A stretch of DNA of 64,000 nt from Oscarella lobularis (GCF_947507565.1 NC_089183.1:2046001-2110000); one strand, 5' to 3'; positions 30,470 through 42,900 are shown, counted from the first letter of the stretch. Made by a program: numbers and translations. Notes: a model not told the origin generated them from the letters alone.

Positions 30470-32397
30470 GGAGCCGACCACCAGAGTTGTACGGGTGGAG
30501 CCCGTATAACGGCGGAGGGAGGCTCTCTCAAACGTGATCTTAGGGCCGGAAGTGTCTGTCTGTCTGTCTGTATGTCTGTTCGTCACGCTCGGTATTGTGA
30601 CGTAACTTAAAAACCCGTTTTTTCGTACAGCGCATGCGCGACATGGGGCCCAAAACGGTGACCCGAAAAAGGCGATTTACGGCGCGGATAAAGCGTTTTT
30701 TCTTTCATAAACGAAAAAAATGCTTAGAAACCCTTATTTCCAATTGATCTGTGCTATTTTCCGTGTTATAAATGCCCTGAGAAACCGAAACGACGGTTTT
30801 GATTGTTACGCTCTGACGTCACAATCAAAAGTATCCACTCATGTACAGTATGTGGGTGGGTACGTACGTACGGGTAACAGGAAATATGACCCGTACACAT
30901 GCATAGGTCCTCCTCAATACACACAGAGCACATTATCAAATAGGGCTTGTGCACGTGACGTCACAGGCGACGTCACAGTCTTTTGTTTGGGCATAACGCG
31001 CGTTAGGGTTTCAGAAATTGTCCTCTGTCTGCGCGATACTACCTTTCTTCCGCGTAACCACCATAAGATATATAGAAGCATGCTATAGGCGTCGTTCGGC
31101 GCCTATTCCGTGGTATTTCTCCGTGTTTTCGGCGAGTTATATCGATGAATGGGCGGGGACTTCCGACGAAATGGGCGTTTTCGATGTGCTCTCATTCCTC
31201 ACCAAAGCATCCGATTGCACCGAGACTTTACCACGTTATAGGCACATGATTGATCTTCACATTCATGGCCAAGATCTGGCAAGAAGAGGTTTAGTTTCGC
31301 ACTTTGGGTCCTGTTTGTAACACCACTTAGCGCACGCGCTTCAACTCCTTCTTTCTCGTTTCTGTAGTTCTAACTCCCTGTGTCGTCGATGGAATGTTGA
31401 GAGAAGGTATTAGTTTGTACCTCGCCACGAAATCGCGAATGTGAACACACTATTTCGCGCCCTAATCAGGCACCACAGCTCAAGGACGCAGCGCTTCTGC
31501 TGAGAATGCAGCTACGCTAATTCATGCACATAATTAACCAACGGCGTTCTTTTCTGCATAATGTACAGTGCGTCCTTGGGCTGTGGTGCGTGATACGGCG
31601 CGAAATTGTGTGCGAACATTTGAGATTGCGCGGCGGGATACAAAGTTATGCCTTCTCTCGACATGCGCGACATACGAAATCCATGGCACAGGGAGTTAGA
31701 ACCACTGAAACGAAAAAAAAGCGAAAAAAAGCGTTGAAACACGTGCGCTAAGTGGTGCTACAAACAGGGCCCAAAGTGCGAAACTAAACCTCTTCTTGCC
31801 TGGTCTTGGCCATGAATGTGAAGATCAATCATGTGCCTATAACGTGGTAAAGTCTCGGTGCAATCGGATGCTTTGGTGAGGAATGAGAGCACATCGAAAA
31901 CGCCCATTTCGTTGGAAGTCCCCGCCCATTCATCGATATAACTCGCCGATATCACGGAGAAATGTCACGGAATAGGCGCCGAACGACGTCTAAATCATGC
32001 TTCTACATATCTTATGGTGGTTACGCGGTAGAAAGGTAGTATCGCGCAAATAGAGGACATTTTCTGAAAGCCTAACGCGCGTCATGCCCAAGCAAAAAGC
32101 TGTGACGTTGACTCTGACGTCACTGTGCACAAGCCCTATACAGTACGTCAGGAAAGCGCCTAATTAGGAAAACATTGCAATCTTGCAAGTATTTACAGTA
32201 TGTAGGTAGGACTGAGCTGTAGTAGCTAAAACGGCTGTAATGACCACGTGAATATGTGACAACATAACTTATGTTGTCATAACATAGTGTGATGTAATAC
32301 TTTTTGACGTCACACTATGTTATGCACTCGCGTACGGTAAGCGGTGGGAGGCTCTGCATGATGGCAACACGGTGAACACCGGGCCATCATTCTCTAG
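30470..32397 (+). mobile_element. Helentron-like non-autonomous element, copy D (split by a fold-back element)
   Basis: Same ends and hairpins as copies A-C, flanked by T on both sides. It is interrupted at 30942-32137. The distal part contains a short palindrome around ATAACTTATGTTGTCAT, shared only with copy E, so D and E form a subfamily. Confidence 0.7.
30942..32137. mobile_element. 1.2-kb fold-back element with arms over 500 bp
   Basis: The ends are AGGGCTTGTGCAC and its reverse complement. The two arms (about 30942-31490 and 31565-32137) are reverse complements over their whole length at high but imperfect identity, with a spacer of about 75 bp. Both arms carry the same open frame (31018-31320 plus, 31758-31955 minus). 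It sits inside rolling-circle copy D with an AT or TA duplication. It has no transposase and may be a fold-back transposon or a MITE with a captured exon in each arm. Confidence 0.75.
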
Positions 32398-32602
32398 TTA
32401 GCTAAGAAAATTTGAGCGACCACGCCCACATTCAAAAGGAATCTTTTCATTCTAATTGGCCAGACCAATAGTGGCTCTAAATTTACGATTGCCAGTGGCT
32501 GGAAACTTGTGGCAAGAATATCAAGAACGTTTGCGCTTGAATAATTGAATGACTTTCTGGCAATCGTTCCAGAATTGCCACAGATAGGTTTCACCAGGTT
32601 AT

Positions 32603-32685
32603 GGAGCCGACCACCAGAGTTGTACGGGTGGAGCCCGTATAACGGCGGAGGGAGGCTCTCTCAAACGTGATCTTAGGACCGGAAG

Positions 32686-32732
<47 letters not shown>

Positions 32733-33336
32733 TCGCTCCGTATTGTGACGTCACATAAGAAAAACCCTCACTTTGTAAAGCGCATGCGTGACATAGGGCC
32801 GAAAACGGTGACCCGAAAAAGGCGATTTACGGCGCGAATAAAGCGTTTTTTCTTTCATAAACGGAAAAAATGCTTAGAAACCCATGTTTCCAATTTATCT
32901 GTGCTATTTTCCGTGTTATAAATGCGCTGAGAAACCGAAACGACAGTTTTGATTGTCACGCTCTGACGTCACAATCAAAAGTATCCACATGTGGGTGGGT
33001 ATGTACGTACGGGTAACAGGAAATATGACCCGTACACAAGCATAAGTCCTCCTCAATACACACAGAGCACATTATCAAATACAGTACGTCAGGAAAGCGC
33101 CTAATTAGGAAAACATTGCAATCATGCAAGTATTTACAGTATGTAGGTAGGACTGAGCTCTAGTAGCTAACGGCTGTAATGACCACGTGAATATGTGACA
33201 ACATAACTTATGTTGTCATAACATAGTGTGATGTAATATTTTTTGACGTCACACTATGTTATGCACTCGCGTACGGTAAGCGGTGGGAGGCTCTGCATGA
33301 TGGCAACACGGTGAACACCGGGCGATCATTCTCTAG
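32603..33336 (+). mobile_element. Helentron-like non-autonomous element, copy E
   Basis: An uninterrupted 734-bp copy beginning GGAGCCGACC and ending CTCTAG, with T on both sides. It has the longest pure microsatellite of the family. It shares the ATAACTTATGTTGTCAT palindrome with copy D. Confidence 0.7.
32687..32730. repeat. (GTCT)n microsatellite in copy E
   Basis: Eleven GTCT units without interruption, at the place where other copies have mixed GTCT/GTAT. A GTCT-type microsatellite at a fixed internal place is a known trait of Helentron-associated elements. Confidence 0.9.
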
Positions 33337-33529
33337 TTAGCAAAACATTGTGTATAAAAGTGTCTCACGAGGCCGGAGAGTGCATTGTTCACCTCCGACT
33401 CTCAGGCTGCTCAACGGTTCTACGTCGTCTCTCTGTCCGGCTTTCTTGAAGCAGTTCATGCTGAAATTTTCATATCTTTTTGTTTTCTAATTAGTCTGCA
33501 CGCAGGTTTTGTAGCGTACGCTAGGCGCC
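33337..33529 (+). promoter_or_regulatory. Possible TATA promoter after copy E
   Basis: TATAAAAG at about 33352-33359 is followed about 30 bp later by a plausible transcription start and a leader without ATG. No gene downstream on the plus strand is certain, so this is only suggestive. Confidence 0.2.
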
Positions 33530-33966
33530 CCTGCTTCAAAGGAGCACCGTGGTTTATCTAAGGCATCCTTTGCCTTGCAGCATCCTAGGCAAGCGCAAAC
33601 GATTCCTCCTCCAAAGCAGGTAGTTTTCTCCGCCAAATCGTGGTCTTCCTCGCTCATTTTAGACTATGGCTACGCAAGCAATCGACAGTAGCTGACGGAC
33701 ACCCGAAGTTTGATCGAAACCTGCAATTAAACTATTCCTCTTCTTGCGAGAATGTCGCGGTGCGTTCAGGAGCAAAGGGTTTTGCAGTCGCCTTCGATCA
33801 TCGGATCGAGGCCCCGCGCGAGGAACCCGAACCAGTCGCACGAACACTGCAGCGTGACGCAATCAGCGCTCTTTGTTAAGGACTTATACTCAGAAAGAGA
33901 ATACCTTCTGCAGCAGGTACTAATAGGTCCATAACCGCTACCGTATTCCAACCGCGCTTCATGCAA
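33530..33966 (-). CDS. Candidate Cys-rich secreted protein (minus strand)
   Basis: One frame (33966-33766) has a CC pair, then C-x5-C-x-C, then two Cys before a TGA. A second frame at about 33615-33530 has C-x-C-x3-CC and more Cys and resembles a relic at about 4265-4345. The two frames are not joined by a clear splice. It could be one multi-exon Cys-rich gene or two scraps. A partial copy of the region around 33815 recurs near 34814. Confidence 0.25.
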
Positions 33967-34364
33967 ACTTATCCGTGAGACGTCTTACATTCGAACTGGA
34001 TAGATGAGACTATGAAATGCTGTCATTGCCTGAGTCGGATCCTTCGTGTGTGCGCCGCGCCAAAAAACACAGGGCCGTATCTGACTGACCACAGTAAAGA
34101 TGACATCAGACGACAACTGCATGACAGAAATCAGACTTCAGTAGAGACACGACAATTGTTACGTTTACACGTCACACAGCAAAATGATTTATACTTGATT
34201 TTCAGGTTGCACGTAGAGTAAATAGAATCGCCACACGTCGGCGGGAATTTTGGTGCTGGGTTTCTCTGGTCAGTTTGATCCCCTGGCTGACCCTAGCCGA
34301 TCCGCTCGATAGTTCTAAAATGCGCTAGCCAAAGTTCTAAAATGCGCTAGCCAAAGAACAACGC

Positions 34365-34490
34365 ATGGAGCAGGGCATGGAGAGAGGAGACGGACGAAGT
34401 TTAGCGAAGCTCAAGGGCCCTAGCAACCGGAGCCGGTTCTCGACCGATGCGTATGGCAAGTTAATTCAAACTGACAAAGAGTCGTACAAA
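34365..34490 (+). CDS. Candidate first exon of an unknown gene
   Basis: A Met codon opens 42 codons of ordinary hydrophilic sequence (Lys/Arg/Ser-rich) ending exactly at a strong donor GTGAGTAAG at 34491. A perfect 23-bp direct repeat containing AAAATGCGCTAGCCAAAG lies just upstream. The next exon is not identified. Confidence 0.3.
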
Positions 34491-35055
34491 GTGAGTAAGA
34501 TCGTTTCTTGAGGTTGGCATATCATGAGCCAGTAATTCTGCCGCTATCAGCTATGATGAGCGCGTCTGAAGCTCAAAAAGCGTCATTCTAGCAAAGAAAA
34601 GCGCCTACTACCCCGCGACCGAAAGGGGCCCCCGAATACCGCAGAGGACTCAGCATGCGTCACGCTTATCAAAGTCGATCCTTAGGCGAAAAGCTAGCCA
34701 TATAGAATAGAATGAGAAGGACCAGAAGACCAATAGCAAAAGATAGAGTGGTATGCTTTCTTTCCTGGTTATATCTCCGTTATCTCTCTTCCAATTGGCG
34801 GTCGCCTGAACTAGGAGCGCGAGGAACCCGAACCCGCCGCGTGAACGAAAAAGGAACGCTCCAGTTTTGCGCAATTATTTGCAAATTAGGGACTCATTCG
34901 GAAGATGATCCAACGTCATTAGTCCTTTTTATCTAATCGTGTGTTCTCCGAGTTCCCGTCAGCGATCGAGTCTATCTTCGGCGGTCAAAACTATCTGAAA
35001 AAAACATCCGACGCTATTTATCGGTAGATCATGAGATCGTCAACAACACGTTGAA

Positions 35056-35241
35056 ATGAAATGCGTCGTTTGTAATAGCCAGCTTGACAGTACCTCCGAT
35101 GTTATGTCTTTCACTTGCCATGGCAGTTATAGCCGTTGCAGCAATATGCACAAGGAGGGGATACCCAGAAAGCAAATTTACAAACTGGCAAAGCAAACGC
35201 ACGCGGAATATCGGCCGGAAGCTAGGAAATGTGCATGGTGA
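35056..35241 (+). CDS. Small Cys/His ORF, possibly a zinc-binding exon
   Basis: A 61-residue frame starting MKCVVC, with C-x2-C near the start and further Cys/His (C-H, C, H) downstream, spaced like a small zinc-binding unit. The last codons overlap a GTGAGTC donor, so it may be one exon of a longer gene. No family assigned. Confidence 0.3.
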   Translation: MKCVVCNSQLDSTSDVMSFTCHGSYSRCSNMHKEGIPRKQIYKLAKQTHAEYRPEARKCAW

Positions 35242-35639
35242 GTCATCCATTCTTGACACATTCGTAGCTCACAGATTATTGCGTGAAGTCAAAGGGTGAT
35301 GCGCGCGGCTTTGAAACAGTCCATGAATGAGTACAGTATTACCACTTGTCTAATAACCATAAAATAACGATAAGAGACATAATACAAATAACAATAAAAC
35401 ACAGTCAGGAAATGCTTCCTCTTATCTAAATAAAAAGCCTAAATAAGTTTACCGAAAATTATTCCAGCAACCAAAGGCATAAAAGACTAAAAAAAAGTGC
35501 TGAGGGCGAGAGGTGATTTGGGAGTATGCGTGCAACTCTGAGTAACGAATACATCATATTTTTGTGACGGTGACTCAAACTGTACATGTGTCACTGTGGT
35601 TCAGTGCAAGTCTAAAAGGAGTGATAAGCAAACGCCTAG
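35242..35639. other. AT-rich intergenic
   Basis: No gene seen. Contains several A-rich runs, one near CAATAAAAC at about 35390. Confidence 0.3.
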
Positions 35640-37909
35640 CACAACAAGAAACTTACCATGAAAAATTTCGGTCACTTTATTTGAGTAGCCGACGTCAGGG
35701 TCCTTCACGGCATTGATGAAATGTCTACGGGTTGCTCTCGCGCCGAACTTGTTTACCCACGAGTCTAGCATCTGAAGAGCACCGTCGATATCGCTGCGTT
35801 TCTCTCCAAACGCATAAATTTCAAAAGGTTCAAAAGGTTCTGGTCCCAAAATCCTCCCAATATTATGCCACTTGGGTTGAATGCATTGGGCCGCTCTGGA
35901 TCTTTCTTGCGGGGTCATCGGCGTATCAAAGAACTCGTCTTTAAATGAAGAAGTGGCATCTAAAAAGCAGATAAACATGATCCTTCCTCGGTTGTTTACA
36001 CTTACCAACGCGAGAAGTCTCAGGTGCTTGAAGTAGAGTGTCCTTCCCCAAATCACCAAAACAGCTGCTAACTACATTCCCTAAATCACTCTCTTGTAAG
36101 GCATCAGTAAGAACAGAAACAACAGCGTTTTCTCCAGACTGCTCTAACCAATCCTCTAATATTTGAAGAACTTGACTTGCGTCAATTTCGTCTGCTACTG
36201 GGCTAGGACAATTGACGTCAAGGATACGAGCGAGGTCCCTGATTTGCTTTGTTGTAGAGCAAAACCGACTCACTTCCCTTGCAACCAATGTCGCATCTTG
36301 TATAACACGACTTCCACACGATGAAAAATAAGCATGAATAGCAACTAATCCTTGCTTCCAAACTGCCATCGGTGGAAAGGTTATGGGATTTCCTGAGCAA
36401 TTCAGATACTCTAACCTTCCAAGCGATGAAGGCAAACCCGTCAGTTGGCAATTGGCCACATCCAGTCTTTTGAGTAATGCTAAACTCAATGGCAATTTTT
36501 CTAGACCGCAGTCTCGCAATATGAGTTCTTCCAGGTTCTGCAGTTTTGACCCTATACCCTCAGGAAGATTTTTCAAATCACTGTTATTACTTAAAGAAAG
36601 CTTCTTTAGAGCTGTTAGATTACTCAAACTGCTTGGAAATTGTTGTAGACCACACCCTGACATGTCGAGTTCTTCCAGGTTCTGCAGTTTTGACCCTGTA
36701 TCCTCAGGAAGACTTTTTAGATTACTGTTTCCACTCAAATCAAGCTTCTTCAGTGCAGTTAGGTTTCTCAAACTATTTGGAAGGTGTCGTATATCACACC
36801 CACATATGTTGAGTTCTTCCAGGTTCTGCAATTTTGATCCTATATCCTCGGGAAGACTTTCCTATTTCTTGTTTTCACTCAAATTAAGATTTTTTAGTGC
36901 AGTTAGATTACTCAAGCTATTTGGAAGTTGTTGTAGACCACATCCCCAGAGGTTTAGTTCCTCCAGGTTCTTTAGTTTTGAACCTATATCTTTAGAGAGT
37001 CTTTTTAATTCACAGTTTCCACCTAAATCAAGCTTCTTCAGTGAAGTTAAGTTACTCAAGCTATTGGGAAGTTGTTGTAGGCCACACATCCACATGTTGA
37101 TTTCTTCCAGATTCTGCAGTTTCGACCCTATATCTTCAGGGAGACTTTTCAATCCACTGTTGCCACTTAAATCAAGCTTCTTCAGTGCAGTTAGGTTACT
37201 CAAACTAATTGGAAGCTTTTCTAGACCACATGAGGACACTTTGATTTCTTCCAGATTCTGCAGTTTAGACCCTATATCCTCAGGAAGACATTTCAATTCA
37301 CTGTTATCACTCAAATCAAGCCTTTTCAGTGCAGGTAGTTCACCAATTGGGAAGGGAAATTTTTGCAGACGACACTCAGTCAAGTTTAGTTCTTCTAGCT
37401 TCTGTAGCTTTGACCATTTCTCTTGAGAGAGATTCTCAAATCTGCTCTTCCATATCGGAGAAAACAGTGCTGCAGTAACCTTCTCGAGTGAAGTTTTTTG
37501 GATGGAAAGAGAAAGCAGTTCTCTTTGCGACTCTACTGCATTTGAAATGTTTTTATCGTCAACCCGGATTAGACATAGTTCCTTGAGACACAAAGGCAGA
37601 ATTGGTAGAGAGTAGCACTGACCGTCATTCTTCATTCGGCCAATCTGAACTCTTGCAATGCCATCCATACTCGCTAGTGAAGTATGTCGCGCAGCGGAAC
37701 AATCAATACCTAGGGCCGATACTTCAGTCAGGCGTGAAACGTCAAAGGGAAAGCTTTCACTTTCCAAAATAGCCTCATTATCACCTTCTATACAAAGGAC
37801 TGCATCTTCATCGTTAGAACAGCTTGAAGTTGAACAATGCCAGCTGTACGAAACAATCAGGCCTTCAAACCGCCAAAGTACCACTGACTTACCGATCTTT
37901 TCGTCTCAT
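35640..37909 (-). CDS. LRR protein with two C-terminal Death-like domains
   Basis: A tiny first exon (37909-37893, ending at GTAAGT) splices after about 50 bp to a long exon. An N-terminal region of about 120 residues is followed by about 15 leucine-rich repeats in a 48-residue double unit (L-P-x-x-I-G-S-K-L-Q-N-L-E-E-L then L-S-N-L-T-A-L-K-K-L-D-L-S-x-N). Then come two helical domains of Death type, one before and one after an intron at about 36006-35958. This is a PIDD- or NLR-like layout without the ATPase, so a role in death or immune signalling is inferred. TAG lies in frame at 36862-36864 where sister repeats have TTG or another Leu/Lys codon. The frame is otherwise clean, so it is a null allele, a recent pseudogene or a readthrough. 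The true C-terminus after the GTAAGT at about 35655 is not placed. Confidence 0.7.
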
Positions 37910-37989
37910 GTGGCCGACAGTTTCTATTCGGTAAACGAAATTTTTGTATGGTACGTCCACTCCGCGCCTAAGAGCGCTAAGGGGCTGAT

Positions 37990-38190
37990 CCGAGGTGAGA
38001 CCCCGTCGGATACCTACTGAGACCCCGACTGATTTAAATATAATTAATTCCCCCGAGACAGACTGAGACCCCTTCTGAGACCATGTGATACGCCAAATGA
38101 GAGTGATATTGAGACCCTAACTGATGCCAGTTGAGATCGAAACTGCATGATACCAATTTAGAAGTGAGACCCCAACTGATTCCGACTAAT
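37990..38190. repeat. Degenerate minisatellite (TGAGACCCCxACTGAT)
   Basis: GAGACCCC or GAGACCCT recurs about six times at irregular spacing, usually followed by ACTGAT or TCTGAG. It begins just where the Kelch-CC-kinase copy 4 stops matching its relatives. Confidence 0.6.
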
Positions 38191-38194
38191 ACCT

Positions 38195-39700
38195 GTTCTT
38201 CCAAACGACGTTTCTCTGCAGCGGAACTGGCGCTAAGATAAAGAATCAATGACGTATTATTAAAGCATTATCAGAAACCGTATTGTGGAGATTTTGTTTG
38301 TACGGGTCTCAAGTTGTCCCCTAAAAAGAACGTTACGTAGAATGAAATTTCTGCGCCTTCGCCTACTCTTCTCAACCTCATTTGAGCTGATTGCTCTTCG
38401 AAACGACGCTTCTCTTCAGCACAACTCTCCACTGCTTCCTCCAATTGAGCGCATTGTCGTCGAAGGTGCTGCAACTCGCGCTCAATTCTTTCCATTTTGC
38501 GATTTCCAATTTGAGATGAACGTTCTGTTGCTCTCATTGACGAACGTACTTCTCGTTCGATTTTCATGTACGACTCGTTACTCGAATCTAAATTGGACAT
38601 TAATTCAATGCGGATTATTTATATTAATGAGCAGTACCAAGATGAAGACATTCGAGACCCCCATCAGAAACAAGAATGTCTGTAGTCTTGTCATCGTTCT
38701 GTACACAGTGAGATGTGTGATAATAAACGTTTTCAAATTGCTGACTGACGTCCATCTAAAAGTAATCAGTAAATAAAAAATGAGGATATCATTGTGACAA
38801 ACCTGATACGCTTTCTTATCATCAATATCCAAAACGTAAACACACTCAGAAGCACTAATATCGTCAGCACCGATGAGAAGACAAAGTAATTTCTCTTCTA
38901 ATCCTTCTTTCACTAATTGACAAATTGTATGACCCCCTCTTGGTGATGGGTTCACATCGAAATCAATTATTGTCCAGCTCTAATCAATATATTAGTATTA
39001 GACATTATTGATCTACAAACTACTTTATTTTGTCAATTCAAAATGATTGCGCGACTTTTCTTTTCCTTATCCATTCCAAGAAGAAATGCTCGATGTTGGT
39101 CAATTGTAGCCATTGAAGCAACAATAAGTGGTGCAGGTCTTGTTACACTCAATTCCAAATCCAGCCACATTCCTATGATAAATTTTAATTTGATAATACG
39201 TGATAGTTAATTAAAAACCTCTTTCATTTCCCTCTTCAAATTGAAATTCATAGATCTCATTATTGTAAAATCCTGTCTGAGTTGCCCCAGACTGGAGTTG
39301 GTCATGAGAAATCTTCTTGCTCTTTCCCCCATACATGATCATTCTCGATCCAATGGCACAGCAACAGCACTCTGAGCGTGGGGCCGGTTTCTTTCCTCCG
39401 ATGGGCGAGGCTACTTCGATCCATTCCATTTTCTTCGGATCGAGACGATAAACGATTCCGAGATAACTGAAGTCTTTCTTCATTCCCCCGTAGGAGTAGA
39501 TCATCTTGTCGATTACGACAGATCGTGCTCCGAAGTAAGGTGGAGGAATCGTTGGGCCACGAGCCAAATGACAGAGCCATTTTCTTTCCGACGCTGCAAC
39601 GCGTACATTCACAATCCAGATTGCATCGCGCACGCGCAGTGACAAAAACATTCGATTGCCAATCAAAGTTTCCTTATTGATTTTTCATTCTCTTGCTCGT
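38195..39700 (-). pseudogene. Kelch-CC-kinase family, copy 4 (no kinase)
   Basis: Minus strand, 5' to 3': Kelch exons at about 39666-39215, 39170-39020, 38990-38810 and 38755-38630, matching copies 2 and 3, then coiled-coil exons at 38600-38330 and 38240-38197, matching copy 1. The first Kelch blade is missing and the sequence ends after the second coil exon, where a minisatellite begins. There is no kinase. The Kelch part ends with a stop about 30 bp before the Met of the coil frame. Exons look clean, so a short Kelch or coil protein may still be made. Confidence 0.6.
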
Positions 39701-39955
39701 CCAATTAAAAATGGCTAATATGAAATTCAGAAATACAGTAATACCATAAAACGCACAAGAAATGAGCCGGATGGCGTTTACAATGGCGCAAAATATTCCC
39801 CGACGAACCATAGATACATGGACTAGCTATAGTGTATCTATGGCACACAGCGGATGTGAAATTCGGACTCACGCTCATCTTTATTCCTCTCGCGCTCCGG
39901 ATGAACGCTTTCGTTAAGTTCCGCAGTTTTGGAAAGCGCTCTTCAGTCGTCCCAG

Positions 39956-42900
39956 ATGATGCTTGTTTTGCTTTTTGTAATTCTGAGCTACGGCTGTGCA
40001 GACGCTTTAACTGTAACTGCTCGAAATCACACATTAATCACCTAAACGCTACCGAAGACTATTTCCTACAGCTTCTCTCCGTTCACGAATCCATTCTAAA
40101 AAATCGTATGAGTTAGCTTCTAATTTATAAAGTTGTCACATTTTTCACTTAGAAAGTTGTGGAAACTATTCAATTTGCTCTGGCAGGTCTCCCTTTTGTC
40201 TGGTAAAATATCGCAATTCCACGGGGCAAATCTGCGCCTCCGAAGGTACTGTATATGCATGCTATTTATGAGCATCTAGGTTTTGCTCCATTTCAGGAGA
40301 ATTTAAACTTTGCCAAGAGTCAGAATGGTATGGTAAGTCAGTTTGTTCTTGCATGAAGTGCTATTTAGAAAACGAAAAACCTGTTTGCGGCACCGACGGA
40401 TGTACGTATCCCAGTTCCTGCAAGTTGTTCGAAAATTCCTGCGAAAAGGATCTGGATATCACAGTGGCATACAATGGACCTTGCGTCACCGCACCGCCTT
40501 CGACGTGCTCTCCATGCAATCGCCCTTCTGAAAGACGTCGTCCTGTAACAGTGCATTTTGACTCATGCCTCATGCGGCGCTTGGCAAAACACGCTCAGAG
40601 GCTTTTGGAGTGCAGTCGAACTGCAATAGAACGGTTTTTGCGTTTCTCTCCTCGACGAAATCGAGCTCCTAAAAGTCCAGACTCATTCTATGATGAAGTG
40701 GTTCATGCACTGAAATTGCTTGAGATTTTGGAAGTTGCCCGTTTTCGTGAGAAAATTGGACCACTGCCGCATTTAAGAAAATATTCATACAAGAATCTGA
40801 TAAACGGAACAAGGCTGTACAGGCATGCAGCTGTCGTTGACGCTTTATTGATTTTGGACGAGAATCGTCTTCTTTGCAAGCTATCCCATAATCTGCCAAG
40901 CATTCGAGAAGTTTTCAGCACAACTGTTGTTTTTCCGCATGCCCAGGAAGAAGCCAACGTCGTTCCTTATCATAACGGAAAAGTGGTGCAAAATTCTAAA
41001 CACCACCTCGTTACTTCTGACCGACTTGTGATTCGCTACTTTCGACCCATAGATGAGGGAGAGTATACGTTCGTTGTGTCCGGACGCTGTAAGCTCATCG
41101 TTCGTGCAGTTGTCAAAATACGAGGTATAGAAAGATGTATCGAAGCTTTACAAAATCCTGTAAATTGGATGCTCGGTTCTTTTGTCTTTTGCAGATGCAC
41201 CATGTATTGAAAACAATACCGTATTGTCGGAATATCAATCTCCCACAGTTTCTCGAAGTAAAAATTTTAAAAAGCGGTCCATCAATCAATATACGACTCC
41301 ATTTTTGATTTTATCAAACAGTGTCATTGTCAACTTGACTCTTGTTAACGTTAGTGTGGATGAGCTTATTTTGTTGAACGTGAATGGAAGTCAAGTCTCC
41401 TTTGTCAACGTCACTTGCAGAAAGCTACTACTTATTAACACGTTTACCACCAATCTTACCATTATTAATTCAACATTTGTCGATGTCAGTTACGTGAACA
41501 GCACTTTTGTGAATATGCACGCAAACAATAGCAATTGGATAAACGTTTCGATGGCTAACGTATCAATGTTTAATTGCCGGACTACAAATGTTACGTTTGC
41601 TAACGCTCGTTTTGTTAACTATACATCCGTCAATCTCACTTCTATCAACGAAACAAATATAAATGCGTCCGTTGTCAACTACGCTGAAATCGACTCAACT
41701 TTCAGCAACATAACATTAGTAGACATTTCATTTGTCAATGTCAGTTTTATCGATTGTGTTAAAACCAACGAGTCTTCATGGAATGTTAGTTACTCCAACG
41801 GAAAGATTGTCAACAGTTTAAACCAAAATGTTTTGGCTGTCAACTACACGACTATCAATACGTTGTTTAGTGAAGTTGTCATGCATAATGTTTCGTTCAT
41901 CAATTCCAGTTTTGTCAATTTTACCCAGGTAAACGTCACCAGTTGGAATGTTAGTTATTCCAACTTAACAGAGTACAACTCTTCTTCTAGCAACGTGCTA
42001 GAAGTGTGGAGTTCCAAGTATAACGCGACTTATTGCAATGTTTCTGTTGTTAACGGAACTTACCGCAACTGCACCTTACAAAACGTGTCTTTTGTCAATT
42101 CTAGCATTATCAACCTTACAGAAATGACCGTCGTTCGTTCCAATGTAAGTCTTGCCAATGTATTGGCACTCAACTGGACTCTAATTTATGTCCTGGACAT
42201 GAAGGGTTTGATGTTGGATGTTATCTATCGCAATTTGACTGTTCTTAGACTCACCCTGCAAAACGCAACTTTCTCTAACGTGCTAATAGCTGAATGCAAT
42301 GCAACAATTGTTACACTGGTCAGCGCTAGTTTTTCTAATGTGACCTTTATTAACATGACAACTTCAATGTGGACGTCAATTGACTCTACATCAGCGCTGG
42401 AATTCAACGTCAATGGAACGTGGTCTAATTACACAGCTATTAATGCAACTCACTGCAACATTACGTCTCGCAACGTTTCCTATATTGACTCTGTAATTGC
42501 CAACGTGTCTGCGAATAATATCACTCAATCGTACGTTTCGTGGAAAAACTGCACCATCGTTAATTCAACGGTGCAAAACTACTTTTTTGGAAGTGCATCG
42601 TACGCCAATTGCAACTTTTCCAATGTAACACAAATCAGCGGATTTCTTGAAAACGTTATCTTTACAAACGTGACAGCATGGAACTGGACGTTACTTAACT
42701 TGACGTCAATCAACGAAACAAATCAATTCATGTCATTGTACAATTACACTGCCACTAATCTAAATTTCCAAAATCTAACTAATCTAAACGTGACTGTCTT
42801 AGGCTCTACCCTTGTCAACTGTGTTGAAATTAATGTCACTAAATCGAATTTGACGTTGGTTAACGTAGCAATGATTAACTGCACCTTCTCCATGTTATTT

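Noticed and set aside
32687-32730. GTCT repeat as a separate feature of interest or CRISPR-like array
   Set aside because: A simple microsatellite fixed inside the rolling-circle element. There are no spacers.
36383-37426. A 347-codon plus-strand frame
   Set aside because: Antisense to the repeated LRR exon. It is periodic only because the LRR DNA is periodic, and there is no domain in it.
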